This document shows positions 6,675 through 15,484 of a stretch of DNA of 64,000 nucleotides, one piece after another. Under the pieces are notes generated by a model that saw nothing but the letters and a program-made list of their open reading frames with translations, ran no database searches and was not told the DNA's origin. Position numbers and translations under genes: made by a program. Positions within the stretch are counted from its first letter, which is position 1; every line of letters starts with the position of its first letter. This DNA comes from Paenibacillus methanolicus (GTDB taxonomy: Bacteria > Bacillota > Bacilli > Paenibacillales > Paenibacillaceae), in assembly GCF_008124765.1 (NCBI RefSeq), contig NZ_VNHS01000009.1:186001-250000 (forward strand), given 5' to 3'.

Positions 6675-9600
6675 TTATCCTTGTTCCGTTTGATTGAGCG
6701 ACGCTCGGCGCGCATCCCGATTGAACGCGCGGGAGAACCGTTCTTTGACGGCTTCGATCCATTCATAGACGACCGGCACCACGACCAGCGTCAGGAAAGT
6801 GGAGGTCAACAGCCCGCCTATGACGACCACGGCCAATCCCTTGGAAATGAGCGTGCCGTGCGAGAACCCGAGCGCGAGCGGAATCATCGCCGCGATCGTC
6901 GCTCCAGCGGTCATCAGGATCGGGCGCAAGCGGACTCTTCCGGACTCAAGCAGAGCTTCTCTTGCCGACAAGCCTTCTTTGCGGAGCTGCTCGGTACGTT
7001 CGAGCATGACGATCGCGTTGGTCACGACGATCCCGATCAGCATCATGAAGCCGATGAGCGACGTGATATTAATCGATTCGTTCGCGATCCATAAGCCTAA
7101 CAAGCCGCCGATGACGGCAAGCGGCAGCGCGAATAGAATCGCGAAAGGCGTACCCGCGTTGCCGAAAGCGAGCACCATAATGAGATAGACGATTGCGGTC
7201 GCGGCCCCCATAGCCACGAACAGCTTGGAGAAGCTCGCGGCGATATCTTCCGAAGCGCCCTTCACGTCGGTACTGATGCCGGTTGGCAGTTTGACGGCAC
7301 GCAGCGCTTCGGATACCTTGGCGCTTACGCCGGCCTTATCCGGCGAATCGATGACGGCCGTTATTTTGACCATAAGCTTCTGATCTTCCCGGTTCAGCTC
7401 GAGCGGAGCCTTAACTTTGGCCAGCGTCGCCACTTCGCCAAGTTTGACGATGCCGCCTGTCGCGGATTGCAGCGGGAGCTGCGCAAGCATCTCGATGGAT
7501 GCTTTATCGGCCGGGTTGAGCTCGAGCTTGGTCTTATACACGATATTGTCGAAACGGACGTCGCCCAGGGGTTGGACCGCGATCCATTCGCCGACGGCTT
7601 GCCGGATGCCGGCCGGGCTGAGGCCGAACAATCGGGCATTGGATGGGTTGACGGCAATCTGCAGCTCGGATCTGGCCTCGCCGAGACTGGTTTTGACCTC
7701 GAGCAGCTCCGTGAATGACTTCAGCTGCCGCTCGATCAGGGCAGAGGCTTCTGCAAGCTGCAGCTGGTCCTCGCCATACAGCACGTAAGAGAAATCGGTC
7801 GTGACATACCCTGTTCCGCCCGCGAGGGAACCGGGGAGTACTTTGGAGCCTTCGGGCAATTGGGCGGCTATTATTTGCTCATATTCCGCCTTGATAGCCC
7901 GCGGGTCGGCCGATTCTTGTACTTCCGTCAGAATTTCCAACGCGTAGGGCACATTCTCGGTGCCCCAATCGTACCCGACGAGCGCTTCGACGAATGTGAA
8001 CAGCGCCTCCCCGTTGTCGCCTTTCTTCTCCTTGAGGAGCGTCTCAACGCGCTGGGCGAGCAGGTTCGTGCTATCGAACGGCGTCTCGGTGGGCAGCTTG
8101 ACGGTGAAATTCATCTGGCGGTCCGTGTTGCTCTCCGGTAATTCGGCGACGGCCAGATTGGGGATCGTAACCGCGAGGGTCACGACGAACATCAAGAGCG
8201 CGGTTAACATCGTCTTGACGCGATGCTTCAGACACCAGCGCAGCAGGCGGTCATAGGCTAGAGCCGTTCTGCCCGGCGCGTGCTCCTCGGTCGCAGGATG
8301 GCCTGAAGCGCCCCGCAGGACCATTAATTTGGCCATCATCGGAATGACGGTAAGCGCGACGAGCAGCGAGGCCATTAACGCGCAGGCGACCGTTATCGCG
8401 AATGGACGGAAAAAGTCGCCGACAAATCCGTCTACGAAAGCGATCGGCAGGAACACGCCGGCCGTGACAAAGGTCGAGGAGCTGATGGCCATGGCCACTT
8501 GACGGGTGGCCAGCAGGATGACGGATTCATTCCGCTCCTGAGCTCGCTGCAAATGGGTATATACGCTCTCGATCACGACGATGCTGTCGTCCACGATCCG
8601 GCCGACCGCAATGAACATCCCGCCGAGCGACATGACGTTAAGGGTGAGGTTCATGCCGTGCATCATCATGAGGGTTATGAGGATGGACAGCGGAATGGAT
8701 ACCAGGACGATGAGCGTCATTCGGAAATTACGCAGAAACACCAGGATCATGAGCGAGGCCAGCGCAATCCCGATCAATCCTTCGCGAAGAAGACCGCTGA
8801 TCGATTCCGTAACTTCATCTGCGGCGTCATACACTTTTTTGAAATGAATGTCCGGATGCGTGCCGGCCCATTGTTCGAGCAGCGCATTGGTTTCGCTCGA
8901 GAATTGAACCGCGTTGGCCGCTTTTGTTTTGTAGAGATGAACGCCAATCGCCGGCTTCCCGTCGATTCTGGCGACGAATTCGGAAGCGTGGATCATTTTA
9001 ATTTTGGCGATGTCGCGAAGCAGCAGCGTCTGACCGCCGGGCGCGGTTATCTCCAGATTATGTAGGTTAAAGGTGCTGTCCAGGTTACCGGTCACGCGTG
9101 CGGTTTGCGTATGGCCGTCCAGCTTCACGCTTCCGACGGATCCCCCATGGAGCGCGCCTTGTATCGTATCCGCTACGAGAGGAAGGGACATGCCGTAGGC
9201 GGTTACCGCGCCGGCATCGACCTGGATATCGAGCGAGGAGGACCGGCTCCCTATGGCGTCCAAATGGTCAATGCCGTCGATGGCTTCAAATCCCGGTTTG
9301 AGCTCCTCTTCAAAAATCCGGTCGAGCTCGAGCTGCGACATGCCTTCATCGGCGTACACGGCAAGATAATAAGCCGGTATGGAAGCAAAACCGAGGGAAG
9401 CCACTTTGGGTCTGCTTGCGGATGCCGGAAGCTCGACCTCCTGAACCAAGCTCTCCAGCTCTTGCTTTGTCTTATCCACATCGATGCCGTTCCGGAATTG
9501 AAGCGATATGGAAGACAGACCGTCGTTGGACGTGGAAGATATCAGTTCCAAGTCCGGTATATTCGCGATTTTCGTCTCAATCGGCGCCGTGACCAGCGTC

Positions 9601-9779
9601 ATGACGTCCTGCGGCGATGCGGGATAAGCCGTTGTAATGAATAGATAAGGAAAGGATACATCCGGCATGTTTTCGACTTTGAGAGAGCTTCCGGCATACA
9701 GGCCGCCGCCGCACAAGATCGCGATCATGATCAGAATGGCGGCGATTTTGTTCATCGAAAAACGAATGAGCGCATTCAC
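6675..9779 (-). CDS. RND-family efflux permease (AcrB/SwrC-like)
   Basis: About 1,034 residues, the full length of a Gram-positive RND pump such as SwrC/YerP. The first helix is FSMNKIAAILIMIAIL, followed by a large extracellular porter loop. GRIVDDSIVVIESVYTH gives the TM4 Asp-Asp proton-relay pair, and a duplicated second half ends with VVPVVYEWIEAVKERF. The most likely start is GTG at 9779, directly after GGGGGAGG and overlapping the stop of the sigma-factor gene as GTGTGA, which implies translational coupling. An in-frame start 60 nt upstream would lie inside the sigma gene. Relatives export lipopeptides, acriflavine or solvents; the substrate here is unknown. Confidence 0.9.
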   Translation of the reverse strand: MNALIRFSMNKIAAILIMIAILCGGGLYAGSSLKVENMPDVSFPYLFITTAYPASPQDVMTLVTAPIETKIANIPDLELISSTSNDGLSSISLQFRNGIDVDKTKQELESLVQEVELPASASRPKVASLGFASIPAYYLAVYADEGMSQLELDRIFEEELKPGFEAIDGIDHLDAIGSRSSSLDIQVDAGAVTAYGMSLPLVADTIQGALHGGSVGSVKLDGHTQTARVTGNLDSTFNLHNLEITAPGGQTLLLRDIAKIKMIHASEFVARIDGKPAIGVHLYKTKAANAVQFSSETNALLEQWAGTHPDIHFKKVYDAADEVTESISGLLREGLIGIALASLMILVFLRNFRMTLIVLVSIPLSILITLMMMHGMNLTLNVMSLGGMFIAVGRIVDDSIVVIESVYTHLQRAQERNESVILLATRQVAMAISSSTFVTAGVFLPIAFVDGFVGDFFRPFAITVACALMASLLVALTVIPMMAKLMVLRGASGHPATEEHAPGRTALAYDRLLRWCLKHRVKTMLTALLMFVVTLAVTIPNLAVAELPESNTDRQMNFTVKLPTETPFDSTNLLAQRVETLLKEKKGDNGEALFTFVEALVGYDWGTENVPYALEILTEVQESADPRAIKAEYEQIIAAQLPEGSKVLPGSLAGGTGYVTTDFSYVLYGEDQLQLAEASALIERQLKSFTELLEVKTSLGEARSELQIAVNPSNARLFGLSPAGIRQAVGEWIAVQPLGDVRFDNIVYKTKLELNPADKASIEMLAQLPLQSATGGIVKLGEVATLAKVKAPLELNREDQKLMVKITAVIDSPDKAGVSAKVSEALRAVKLPTGISTDVKGASEDIAASFSKLFVAMGAATAIVYLIMVLAFGNAGTPFAILFALPLAVIGGLLGLWIANESINITSLIGFMMLIGIVVTNAIVMLERTEQLRKEGLSAREALLESGRVRLRPILMTAGATIAAMIPLALGFSHGTLISKGLAVVVIGGLLTSTFLTLVVVPVVYEWIEAVKERFSRAFNRDARRASLNQTEQG

Positions 9780-10387
9780 ACGGTCAGCCTCCCCCGGATA
9801 ATGGTCTGCGGGCATTCCCGGATGATGGCTTTGCTCCAATATTCCACTTCGGGCCGAATCGCCTTTCGGATTTCAACCGATCGTTTGCCGCGTATAAGCT
9901 CACGGGTACGGAACAATACCGCCTTGACCGTCGGAATGGTGGTTTTCATTTCTAAAGCAATCTCGCTCATCGAATAGCCGAAATAACTCGCCAGCAGCCA
10001 TATGCTAAGATGGCGTTCCGGCAGTCGTTCCGCCAGCCACTCCAGCACGGCCGTCACCTCGCAATAATGCGTATCTACGTAACTGATCGGCGGCCGGGGG
10101 GCGATTAGCATGGCGGCATGCTGCTTTTTTTGACGGCGGAACTGATCGATCCACAAATTGCGCGCGATGCAAAAAAGCAAATTTTTCACATCCTTGATAA
10201 GCGGCTGGCGCAGCGAATAACGATAGAACTTGCAAAGCGTATCCTGCAGGAGGTCTTCGCCATCCCACGCGGACCGGGTAAGGAAGCAGCAGTAGCCGTG
10301 CAGTTCGTTCAGATAGGGAGTTACCAGCGCTTCATAGACGTGGTGTGAAACTTCCTCGCTCGGGACCTGTTGCGGTAAAGCGGTCAT
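9776..10387 (-). CDS. ECF-type RNA polymerase sigma factor
   Basis: 203 residues. Region 2 is visible as WDGEDLLQDTLCKFYRYSL (about 41-59) with the melting segment RNLWIDQFRRQK. Region 4 is seen as YFGYSMSEIALEMKTTIPTVKAVLFRTRELIRGK (quoted by its key parts; about 135-168). It overlaps the start of the RND pump gene by 4 nt, so sigma factor, pump and adaptor form one operon. No anti-sigma factor is encoded beside it, unlike most ECF loci; the C-terminal extension after region 4 (about 35 residues, charged) could replace that control. AGGAGG is 13 nt before the ATG. Confidence 0.88.
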   Translation of the reverse strand: MTALPQQVPSEEVSHHVYEALVTPYLNELHGYCCFLTRSAWDGEDLLQDTLCKFYRYSLRQPLIKDVKNLLFCIARNLWIDQFRRQKKQHAAMLIAPRPPISYVDTHYCEVTAVLEWLAERLPERHLSIWLLASYFGYSMSEIALEMKTTIPTVKAVLFRTRELIRGKRSVEIRKAIRPEVEYWSKAIIRECPQTIIRGRLTV

Positions 10388-10781
10388 AGTACAATCTATA
10401 CCTCCTAAAATTATTAATGGCAGAAAAGGAGCGATAAGACGGTCTGGTGGGAAGTTATTACAGTTTCTTTTTTATCCTACAGCAAATGGTCGCCGCAATA
10501 ATCGGGCTCGGGTCGTGTCGTGCTCTCAGACTTGGGACGGAACCGCAGCGGCCGCTAGAGACAAATGAAGCTCTCTCGATCCCCGTCTGACTCATATCCC
10601 GATTCAAATGTGATTCCTGATGATGGATTTAAATGATATATCAACCATTGGTCGATAACATGCTTAGTAACGTCGGATCGCACCCGAAGTCGCGAAATAT
10701 CTACTCGTTGTCCGGGGTGTTGTCGATGAGTTTGTTGGATTAAGCAATAAAATGACATAACAATTTAAATAATATAGTATA
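10388..10781. other. Intergenic region between divergent operons
   Basis: About 390 nt separate the sigma-factor operon (-) from the mannanase gene (+). I see no convincing gene. A 67-codon minus-strand frame (10555-10758) has no ribosome site and no recognisable family. An ECF-type promoter for the sigma operon with the usual AAC-N16-CGT spacing was looked for and not found with confidence. Confidence 0.5.
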
Positions 10782-10829
10782 TTGACATAATCACCGTATA
10801 ACATTACATTGAAAATGTAAGCGCTTAAG
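10782..10829 (+). promoter_or_regulatory. Sigma-A promoter with CcpA cre site
   Basis: TTGACA (10782-10787), a 17-nt spacer and TACATT (10805-10810) form a good promoter for the mannanase gene. TGTAAGCGCTTAAG (10816-10829) matches the catabolite-responsive element consensus around the GCGC core and lies just past the -10 box, where CcpA represses. This predicts glucose repression of the mannanase. Confidence 0.8.
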
Positions 10830-10866
10830 GCGAAAATGATAAAATATCAACAATGGAGGTTATCTG

Positions 10867-13800
10867 ATGTCCGTTATGAAGAAGAAGCTGCTCAGACTGG
10901 TCGCCGTGCCGCTGATCGCGGCGCTGTCGCTCACTGCGACGCCGGCGTTTGGCGCTTCAACCGCTCACGCCTTTACTTCATCCGATGCCGATACGGCGAT
11001 CAAGGCGTTCAATGCGAAGTTCTGGGATCCGGGCGCCAAGATGTTCTGGAAAGACTCGAAACACGGCAATCATCAGGATTTCTGGGTGGAAGCCGAGCTG
11101 TGGGAACTTGTGATGGATGCCTACCTGCACACCTCCGACCCGGCGTTAAAAGCACAGCTTCGCGCGCAGATCGACGATCTCTATGAGGGCACCGTCGCCA
11201 AATACGGCCAGGATTGGACCAATAATCCGTTCAACGACGACATCATGTGGTGGGCCATGGGCTCAGCCCGAGCCTATCAAATCACCGGCGATACCAAGTA
11301 TTTGGAACAAGCCAAATATCATTTTGACTTTGTCTACGATACGCAGTGGGACGATAGCTTTGCGAGCGGCGGGATTTGGTGGCTGAATAATGATCGTTCG
11401 ACCAAGAATGCCTGCATCAATTTCCCGGCAGCGCAAGCGGCTGTCAATCTCTATACGATCACGGGCGATCAACGCTACCTCGATGCGGCGACCCGGATTT
11501 TTAAGTGGGGCAAAACGATGCTGTCCGATGGCAACGGCAAAATTTTCGACCGGATCGAAGTCGAGAATGGGCCTATTCCGGACGCTACGCATTACAATCA
11601 GGCCACATTCATCGGGGCAGCCGTCGGGTTGTATCAGGCAACGGGCAATACGGTTTATCTCGATGATGCGGTTGAAGCGGCTCAATTTACGATGACGCGT
11701 CTGGTCGACGCGAACGGACTGTTGAATTACGAGGGGCCGAATGGCGATCTGAAGGGCGGCAAGACCATATTGATGCGCAACCTGGGCTATCTCCAGGAAG
11801 CATTGGCTTCGCAAACGGACAGCAAATATGCGTCATTCCGCAGCGCCTTTAACGACTGGGCCGCGTTCAACACGGAGATGGCTTGGAGCCATAAGAACGG
11901 GGAGTCCATCGTCGACGGCAATTGGGCGGGGCAGCTGCTTGACGGCACGTACGAATCGTGGTCATCGGCAAGCGCCGTCGAAGCGTTAACGGCGATTACG
12001 CCGCAGGAAGCGCCGCTTCATTACGCAGCCAAGGATCCTTTCAACAAAATGGAAGCCGAACGTTATAACATCGGCACGGGTTTTGTTTTAGAAGGGGCTT
12101 TGGAAGGTTCGCTTCAGTTAGGCGGCATTCAGCCGGGTCATTTTGCAGCTTACAAGAATGTGAACTTCGGCTCTAATGGCGCGATCGGCTTTATTGCCCG
12201 CGCGGCTAGCGGTACCGGCGGAGGGAATATCGAGATTAGGCTGGACGCCTTGGACGGTCCGAAAGTCGGGACGCTCCGCGTAGAAGGGACCGGCGGCTGG
12301 AACAACTATATCGACGCGGTAACGCTGCTGAAGGATGATCAAGGCAACCAGAGCTCCATCACGGGCACCCATGATGTCTATCTTGTTTTTACGAGAGCGA
12401 ATGACGACTATCTCTTCAACTTGAATTGGTTCAAATTTACGACGACGGACCCGACGGCAACGGATGCCTACGCGAACTTGAAAGCAGGGAATTTCAATAC
12501 CGGCGAAGGGCTGAGTAAGAACGCAGCCGGCGGTTATTTGGAGGCCATTCATAACGGCGCTTATGCTTCATACGAGGGAATCGATTTCGGAACAGGCGCT
12601 GCCGGGGTGTCGGTTCGCGTAGCCAGCGGTAATCAAGGCGGTCAAATCGAGGTCAAGCTGGATAGCCTCCAGGGACCGACTGCTGGCGTCATCGATGTTC
12701 CGGCGCTTGGAAGCTGGAATAATTGGGTCGATATTATGGCGACGATCGACGATCAACTGGCTGTCGGCGTACATGACGTCTATCTGATTTTCCATGGGAA
12801 GGACGGCTCCGATTTCCCGTATAATGTGGACCGGTTCACCTTCTCCACCGTCAAAGGGAATCGACAGGATGCCGCGGGCAAGCTGGAAGGCGAGAATTAT
12901 ACCAGCGCCGTCGGCGTAGGCCGCGAGAATGGCGGAGGTCAAACCTACCTTGCCGGTATTTATGGTCCGAATAAACCGTACGCCATGTACAATTATATTG
13001 ATTTTGGAACCAACAGCCCAACCCAATTACATCTTCAAGCGGCCAGCGATACGAGCGGGGGAGAGGTTGAAGTCAGAATCGACGGCATGAACGGGCCGGT
13101 TATCGCAACCGCTGCGATTACCAATACGGGCGGGTGGCAGAACTTCCAGCTGTTCTCGGCGGATGTTACGACACCGGTGACCGGTAAACATATCGTATTC
13201 CTGTTGTTCAAAGGGAACGACTGGCTGTACAATTTCGATAAGTTTACCTTCGGCGATGCGTCCGTATTGAGTGCCCCGACGCCTCCGCGCGAGCCGGTTA
13301 ATGACGGGATCCCGCCTAGCGAAGTGGAGAATGTCCAGGTAAAACGCGATGACGAAGGGATCTCGCTGAATTGGGATGGACCTTACGATATGGATGGCGA
13401 CAAGGTGCAAATCTCGTTGTACAAGAAAGGTCGGCAGGTGGGGAGCGCCGTAGAAGTGAAGCGAGGGGTGCAAACGGCTCGAATGGATGGCGCGGCTGCC
13501 GCTCAAAGCGATACCATCGTCATTCGAACCGTGGACAGATGGGGCGCTGCTTCGAATGGGATCCGGATAGAAGCTGCGAACCTGCCATCGTTCGCATTCA
13601 CGGTAGACGGCAACGAAACGAAGGTTCAGAATGGAAGCGCGTATCAAGATGTTCAACCCTTCACGTTTCGGGTTGCCGCCAATGGTCATGTGATTAAAAT
13701 CGCGACGATCTCGATTAACGGGGAAGTTTACGAGCTTGATCCACAAGCCGCCGACCAAGCACTCGAGCTCGATTTCGCCGGCCAATTAGGCAGCAAACAA

Positions 13801-14124
13801 GCAACCATCATCGTAGAAGATATTCGGGGCAATCGCATCCAACAATCGTTGCAATTTGAAATCACGACGAGCGTTGATTCCATGCGGCAGCTGATTACGC
13901 GGTTTGCGAAATCCGGCGAACTAGCCGGCCCGATTATAAAGAAGCTTAATAACGCGTTAGATCAGGTTCAGCATCAGCTGGATAAACATCATCCGGATCA
14001 AGCCGTTAAGCATATGCAAGATTTCGTGAAGCATCTGAATAAAGCGAACAAGGAAGTCAAAGAAGCGGCTAAACAAATATTATTTGCGGATGCGAATGCG
14101 GTAATTGAGGATTTGAACCCATAA
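10867..14124 (+). CDS. Secreted GH76 alpha-1,6-mannanase with three CBM6-like modules
   Basis: 1,085 residues. Signal peptide about 1-30 (MKKKLLRLVAV core, ATPAFGAS cleavage area). The GH76 catalytic domain (about 35-390) holds the paired catalytic aspartates in FNDDIMWWAMG (Asp124-Asp125). Three repeats of about 135 residues follow (about 392-800), each starting with E-A-x-x-Y/N-like text and containing GG-IE-R-D and a D-F-L closing strand, typical of CBM6/CBM35 beta-sandwiches. Then come two Ig/FN3-like domains and a helical C-terminal FIMAH-like domain (about 1005-1085, with HQLDKHHPDQAVKHMQDF). It should degrade fungal or yeast alpha-1,6-mannan backbones outside the cell. GGAGG is 7 nt before the ATG. 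Monocistronic. Confidence 0.88.
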   Translation: MSVMKKKLLRLVAVPLIAALSLTATPAFGASTAHAFTSSDADTAIKAFNAKFWDPGAKMFWKDSKHGNHQDFWVEAELWELVMDAYLHTSDPALKAQLRAQIDDLYEGTVAKYGQDWTNNPFNDDIMWWAMGSARAYQITGDTKYLEQAKYHFDFVYDTQWDDSFASGGIWWLNNDRSTKNACINFPAAQAAVNLYTITGDQRYLDAATRIFKWGKTMLSDGNGKIFDRIEVENGPIPDATHYNQATFIGAAVGLYQATGNTVYLDDAVEAAQFTMTRLVDANGLLNYEGPNGDLKGGKTILMRNLGYLQEALASQTDSKYASFRSAFNDWAAFNTEMAWSHKNGESIVDGNWAGQLLDGTYESWSSASAVEALTAITPQEAPLHYAAKDPFNKMEAERYNIGTGFVLEGALEGSLQLGGIQPGHFAAYKNVNFGSNGAIGFIARAASGTGGGNIEIRLDALDGPKVGTLRVEGTGGWNNYIDAVTLLKDDQGNQSSITGTHDVYLVFTRANDDYLFNLNWFKFTTTDPTATDAYANLKAGNFNTGEGLSKNAAGGYLEAIHNGAYASYEGIDFGTGAAGVSVRVASGNQGGQIEVKLDSLQGPTAGVIDVPALGSWNNWVDIMATIDDQLAVGVHDVYLIFHGKDGSDFPYNVDRFTFSTVKGNRQDAAGKLEGENYTSAVGVGRENGGGQTYLAGIYGPNKPYAMYNYIDFGTNSPTQLHLQAASDTSGGEVEVRIDGMNGPVIATAAITNTGGWQNFQLFSADVTTPVTGKHIVFLLFKGNDWLYNFDKFTFGDASVLSAPTPPREPVNDGIPPSEVENVQVKRDDEGISLNWDGPYDMDGDKVQISLYKKGRQVGSAVEVKRGVQTARMDGAAAAQSDTIVIRTVDRWGAASNGIRIEAANLPSFAFTVDGNETKVQNGSAYQDVQPFTFRVAANGHVIKIATISINGEVYELDPQAADQALELDFAGQLGSKQATIIVEDIRGNRIQQSLQFEITTSVDSMRQLITRFAKSGELAGPIIKKLNNALDQVQHQLDKHHPDQAVKHMQDFVKHLNKANKEVKEAAKQILFADANAVIEDLNP

Positions 14125-14150
14125 ATCGATAGATTGTGGCTAACGTAAGC

Positions 14151-14199
14151 AGCACTTCAAGGCAAGGGGGTTCCCGTGCCTTGAAGTGCTTTATTTTTT
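14151..14199 (+). terminator. Terminator of the mannanase gene
   Basis: AGCACTTCAAGGCA (14151-14164) pairs perfectly with TGCCTTGAAGTGCT (14177-14190), followed by a T-rich run to 14199. Confidence 0.92.
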
Positions 14200-14230
14200 C
14201 GCGCGACAGGATATAGGTACGTTGGTTTAA

Positions 14231-14296
14231 TATACAGTTGAAATGTATAGTTCGACTGTATATAATGAGAATAGAAAGTTCAACTGTATAGTTGAA
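14231..14296 (+). promoter_or_regulatory. PadR promoter with two operators
   Basis: Promoter TTGAAA (14238-14243), 17-nt spacer, TATAAT (14261-14266). A 32-bp inverted repeat (14231-14262; TATACAGTTGAA against TTCGACTGTATA, one mismatch) covers both boxes. A second perfect palindrome, TTCAACT-GTAT-AGTTGAA (14279-14296), lies about 13 nt past the -10 box. The two share ACAGTTGAA/TTCAACTGT halves, so autorepression by the adjacent PadR protein is likely. Confidence 0.8.
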
Positions 14297-14322
14297 AATG
14301 CAGGAGGGAAGGGGAGCGCTGC

Positions 14323-14643
14323 ATGAAGCATCCGCTGCTGCCGCTGTCGGAAACGATGCACTATATCTTGCTCTCGCTCAAGGAGCCGCTTCACGGGTAC
14401 GCGATCATGCAAACGGTCGAGCAGATTAGCGCGGGAACCGTCAGTTTGGCGGCCGGAACGTTGTACGGGGCCGTGGAGAACTTGAGCAAGCACCGCTGGA
14501 TCGAGCCGGTGCCGGGCGAGACGGGCCGCCGAAAAGTGTACCGGATTACGCAGGAAGGACAACGTATCCTGGAAATTGAGCGAAGCAGGATAGAACATCT
14601 GCTATCACTTTATGAAACGAGGGATCCTCATGAAAAAACGTAG
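14323..14643 (+). CDS. PadR-family transcriptional regulator
   Basis: 106 residues, a short PadR of the subfamily-1 type. The winged helix spans MHYILLSLKEPLHGYAIM through AGTLYGAVENLSK to GRRKVYRITQEGQ, with a short dimerisation helix afterwards. GGGGAG precedes the ATG. Its last 14 nt overlap the start of a DUF2812 membrane-protein gene, a pairing seen repeatedly in Bacillota. It probably represses this two-gene operon through the palindromes at 14231-14296. Confidence 0.9.
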   Translation: MKHPLLPLSETMHYILLSLKEPLHGYAIMQTVEQISAGTVSLAAGTLYGAVENLSKHRWIEPVPGETGRRKVYRITQEGQRILEIERSRIEHLLSLYETRDPHEKT

Positions 14644-15232
14644 ATGGTTCATTAACTTGTTGAAAGAGGAGAAGTGGCTAAACGACCGACTGGCCGAAGG
14701 GTACGCTTGTCAGCGGGTCGGCCGGCTCGGCGGGTATACCTTTGGGCCTTCCAGCCGCAAGATGGTTATCCGTCTCGACTATCGGAATCGAATGAGCGCC
14801 GAGAAATACGAGGAATATAAGCTAACCTACGCGGATTTCGGATGGACCCTCTTGAAAGGCAACCGATGGGGGAGCGTGCAATATTGGCAAAAGCCTTCCG
14901 ACGGACGCGACGAGATTTTCTCCGATGCAGGCTCGCTAGTAGCCTTCTATAAGCGCTTGACCCAATATGCGCTGAGTACGGCATGTCTCTTTTTCATATA
15001 CGCCTATGTCGTGTTCAAAGGCAATATTATAACCGCTCTGTTTAATATCAAAGCAAGCTATCTGACGGAAGGCTTATGGCAGATGGAGGGAAATTCCTTT
15101 TGGCGCGCCTTTTTGTTCGAGACCCCTTTCGCGATGCTTCGCTTTCTGCCGACCTGGATTTTTGCGATCTGCTTCCTCACGTTCCTCTACAGTTATTATC
15201 AATATGATAAGCAGAAGAAGAAATACGCATGA
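14630..15232 (+). CDS. DUF2812 membrane protein
   Basis: 200 residues counted from the ATG at 14630, which has GAGG about 8 nt upstream inside the PadR gene; an in-frame start at 14612 has no ribosome site. The N-terminal soluble half shows the DUF2812 pattern EEKWLNDRLAEGYA near 12-25, then WTLLKGNRWGSVQYW, and the C-terminal half has two hydrophobic helices (about 115-135 and 165-190) with a lysine-rich end. The role is unknown. The constant pairing with PadR suggests a membrane sensor or stress effector. Translationally coupled to padR. Confidence 0.85.
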   Translation: MKKRRWFINLLKEEKWLNDRLAEGYACQRVGRLGGYTFGPSSRKMVIRLDYRNRMSAEKYEEYKLTYADFGWTLLKGNRWGSVQYWQKPSDGRDEIFSDAGSLVAFYKRLTQYALSTACLFFIYAYVVFKGNIITALFNIKASYLTEGLWQMEGNSFWRAFLFETPFAMLRFLPTWIFAICFLTFLYSYYQYDKQKKKYA

Positions 15233-15248
15233 CGAGCTTGAGGCGCAT

Positions 15249-15298
15249 CCCTACGCTAATCCCTTCTTTCCAAGCGTCCAGCGTAGGGGTACGGTTTT
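15249..15298 (+). terminator. Weak terminator after the DUF2812 gene
   Basis: CCCTACGCT (15249-15257) pairs with AGCGTAGGG (15280-15288) around a 22-nt loop; only a short GGTTTTAA tract follows. Confidence 0.45.
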
Positions 15299-15399
15299 AA
15301 GTTGGACGCTGTTTGAGTGCATCGAGTGGCGCTGAGCGCTTTGCGACAGATAGGGCTTCAGAACCCGGAGGACCGGAACTTAGAGGTTGAAAATTAGTT

Positions 15400-15457
15400 A
15401 TTGACCAATCACTCACAACGGTGGTATAGTTTGTTTATTGATAATTGATTGACCAAT
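15400..15457 (+). promoter_or_regulatory. Promoter with two copies of an orphan-regulon operator
   Basis: TTGACC (15401-15406), 18-nt spacer, TATAGT (15425-15430). ATTGACCAATCACT (15400-15413) overlaps the -35 box, and ATTGATTGACCAAT (15444-15457) lies past the -10 box. Both match the 14-mer ATTGATCAATCAAT found intact before the two following genes: 12/14 in the same orientation, and 13/14 as reverse complement. Confidence 0.7.
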
Positions 15458-15484
15458 TACAAGTTATAAGGGAGATGACGAAAT

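Noticed and set aside
10555-10758. 67-codon minus-strand frame between the sigma operon and the mannanase gene
   Set aside because: No ribosome site, no recognisable family and the start lies in promoter-like AT-rich DNA.
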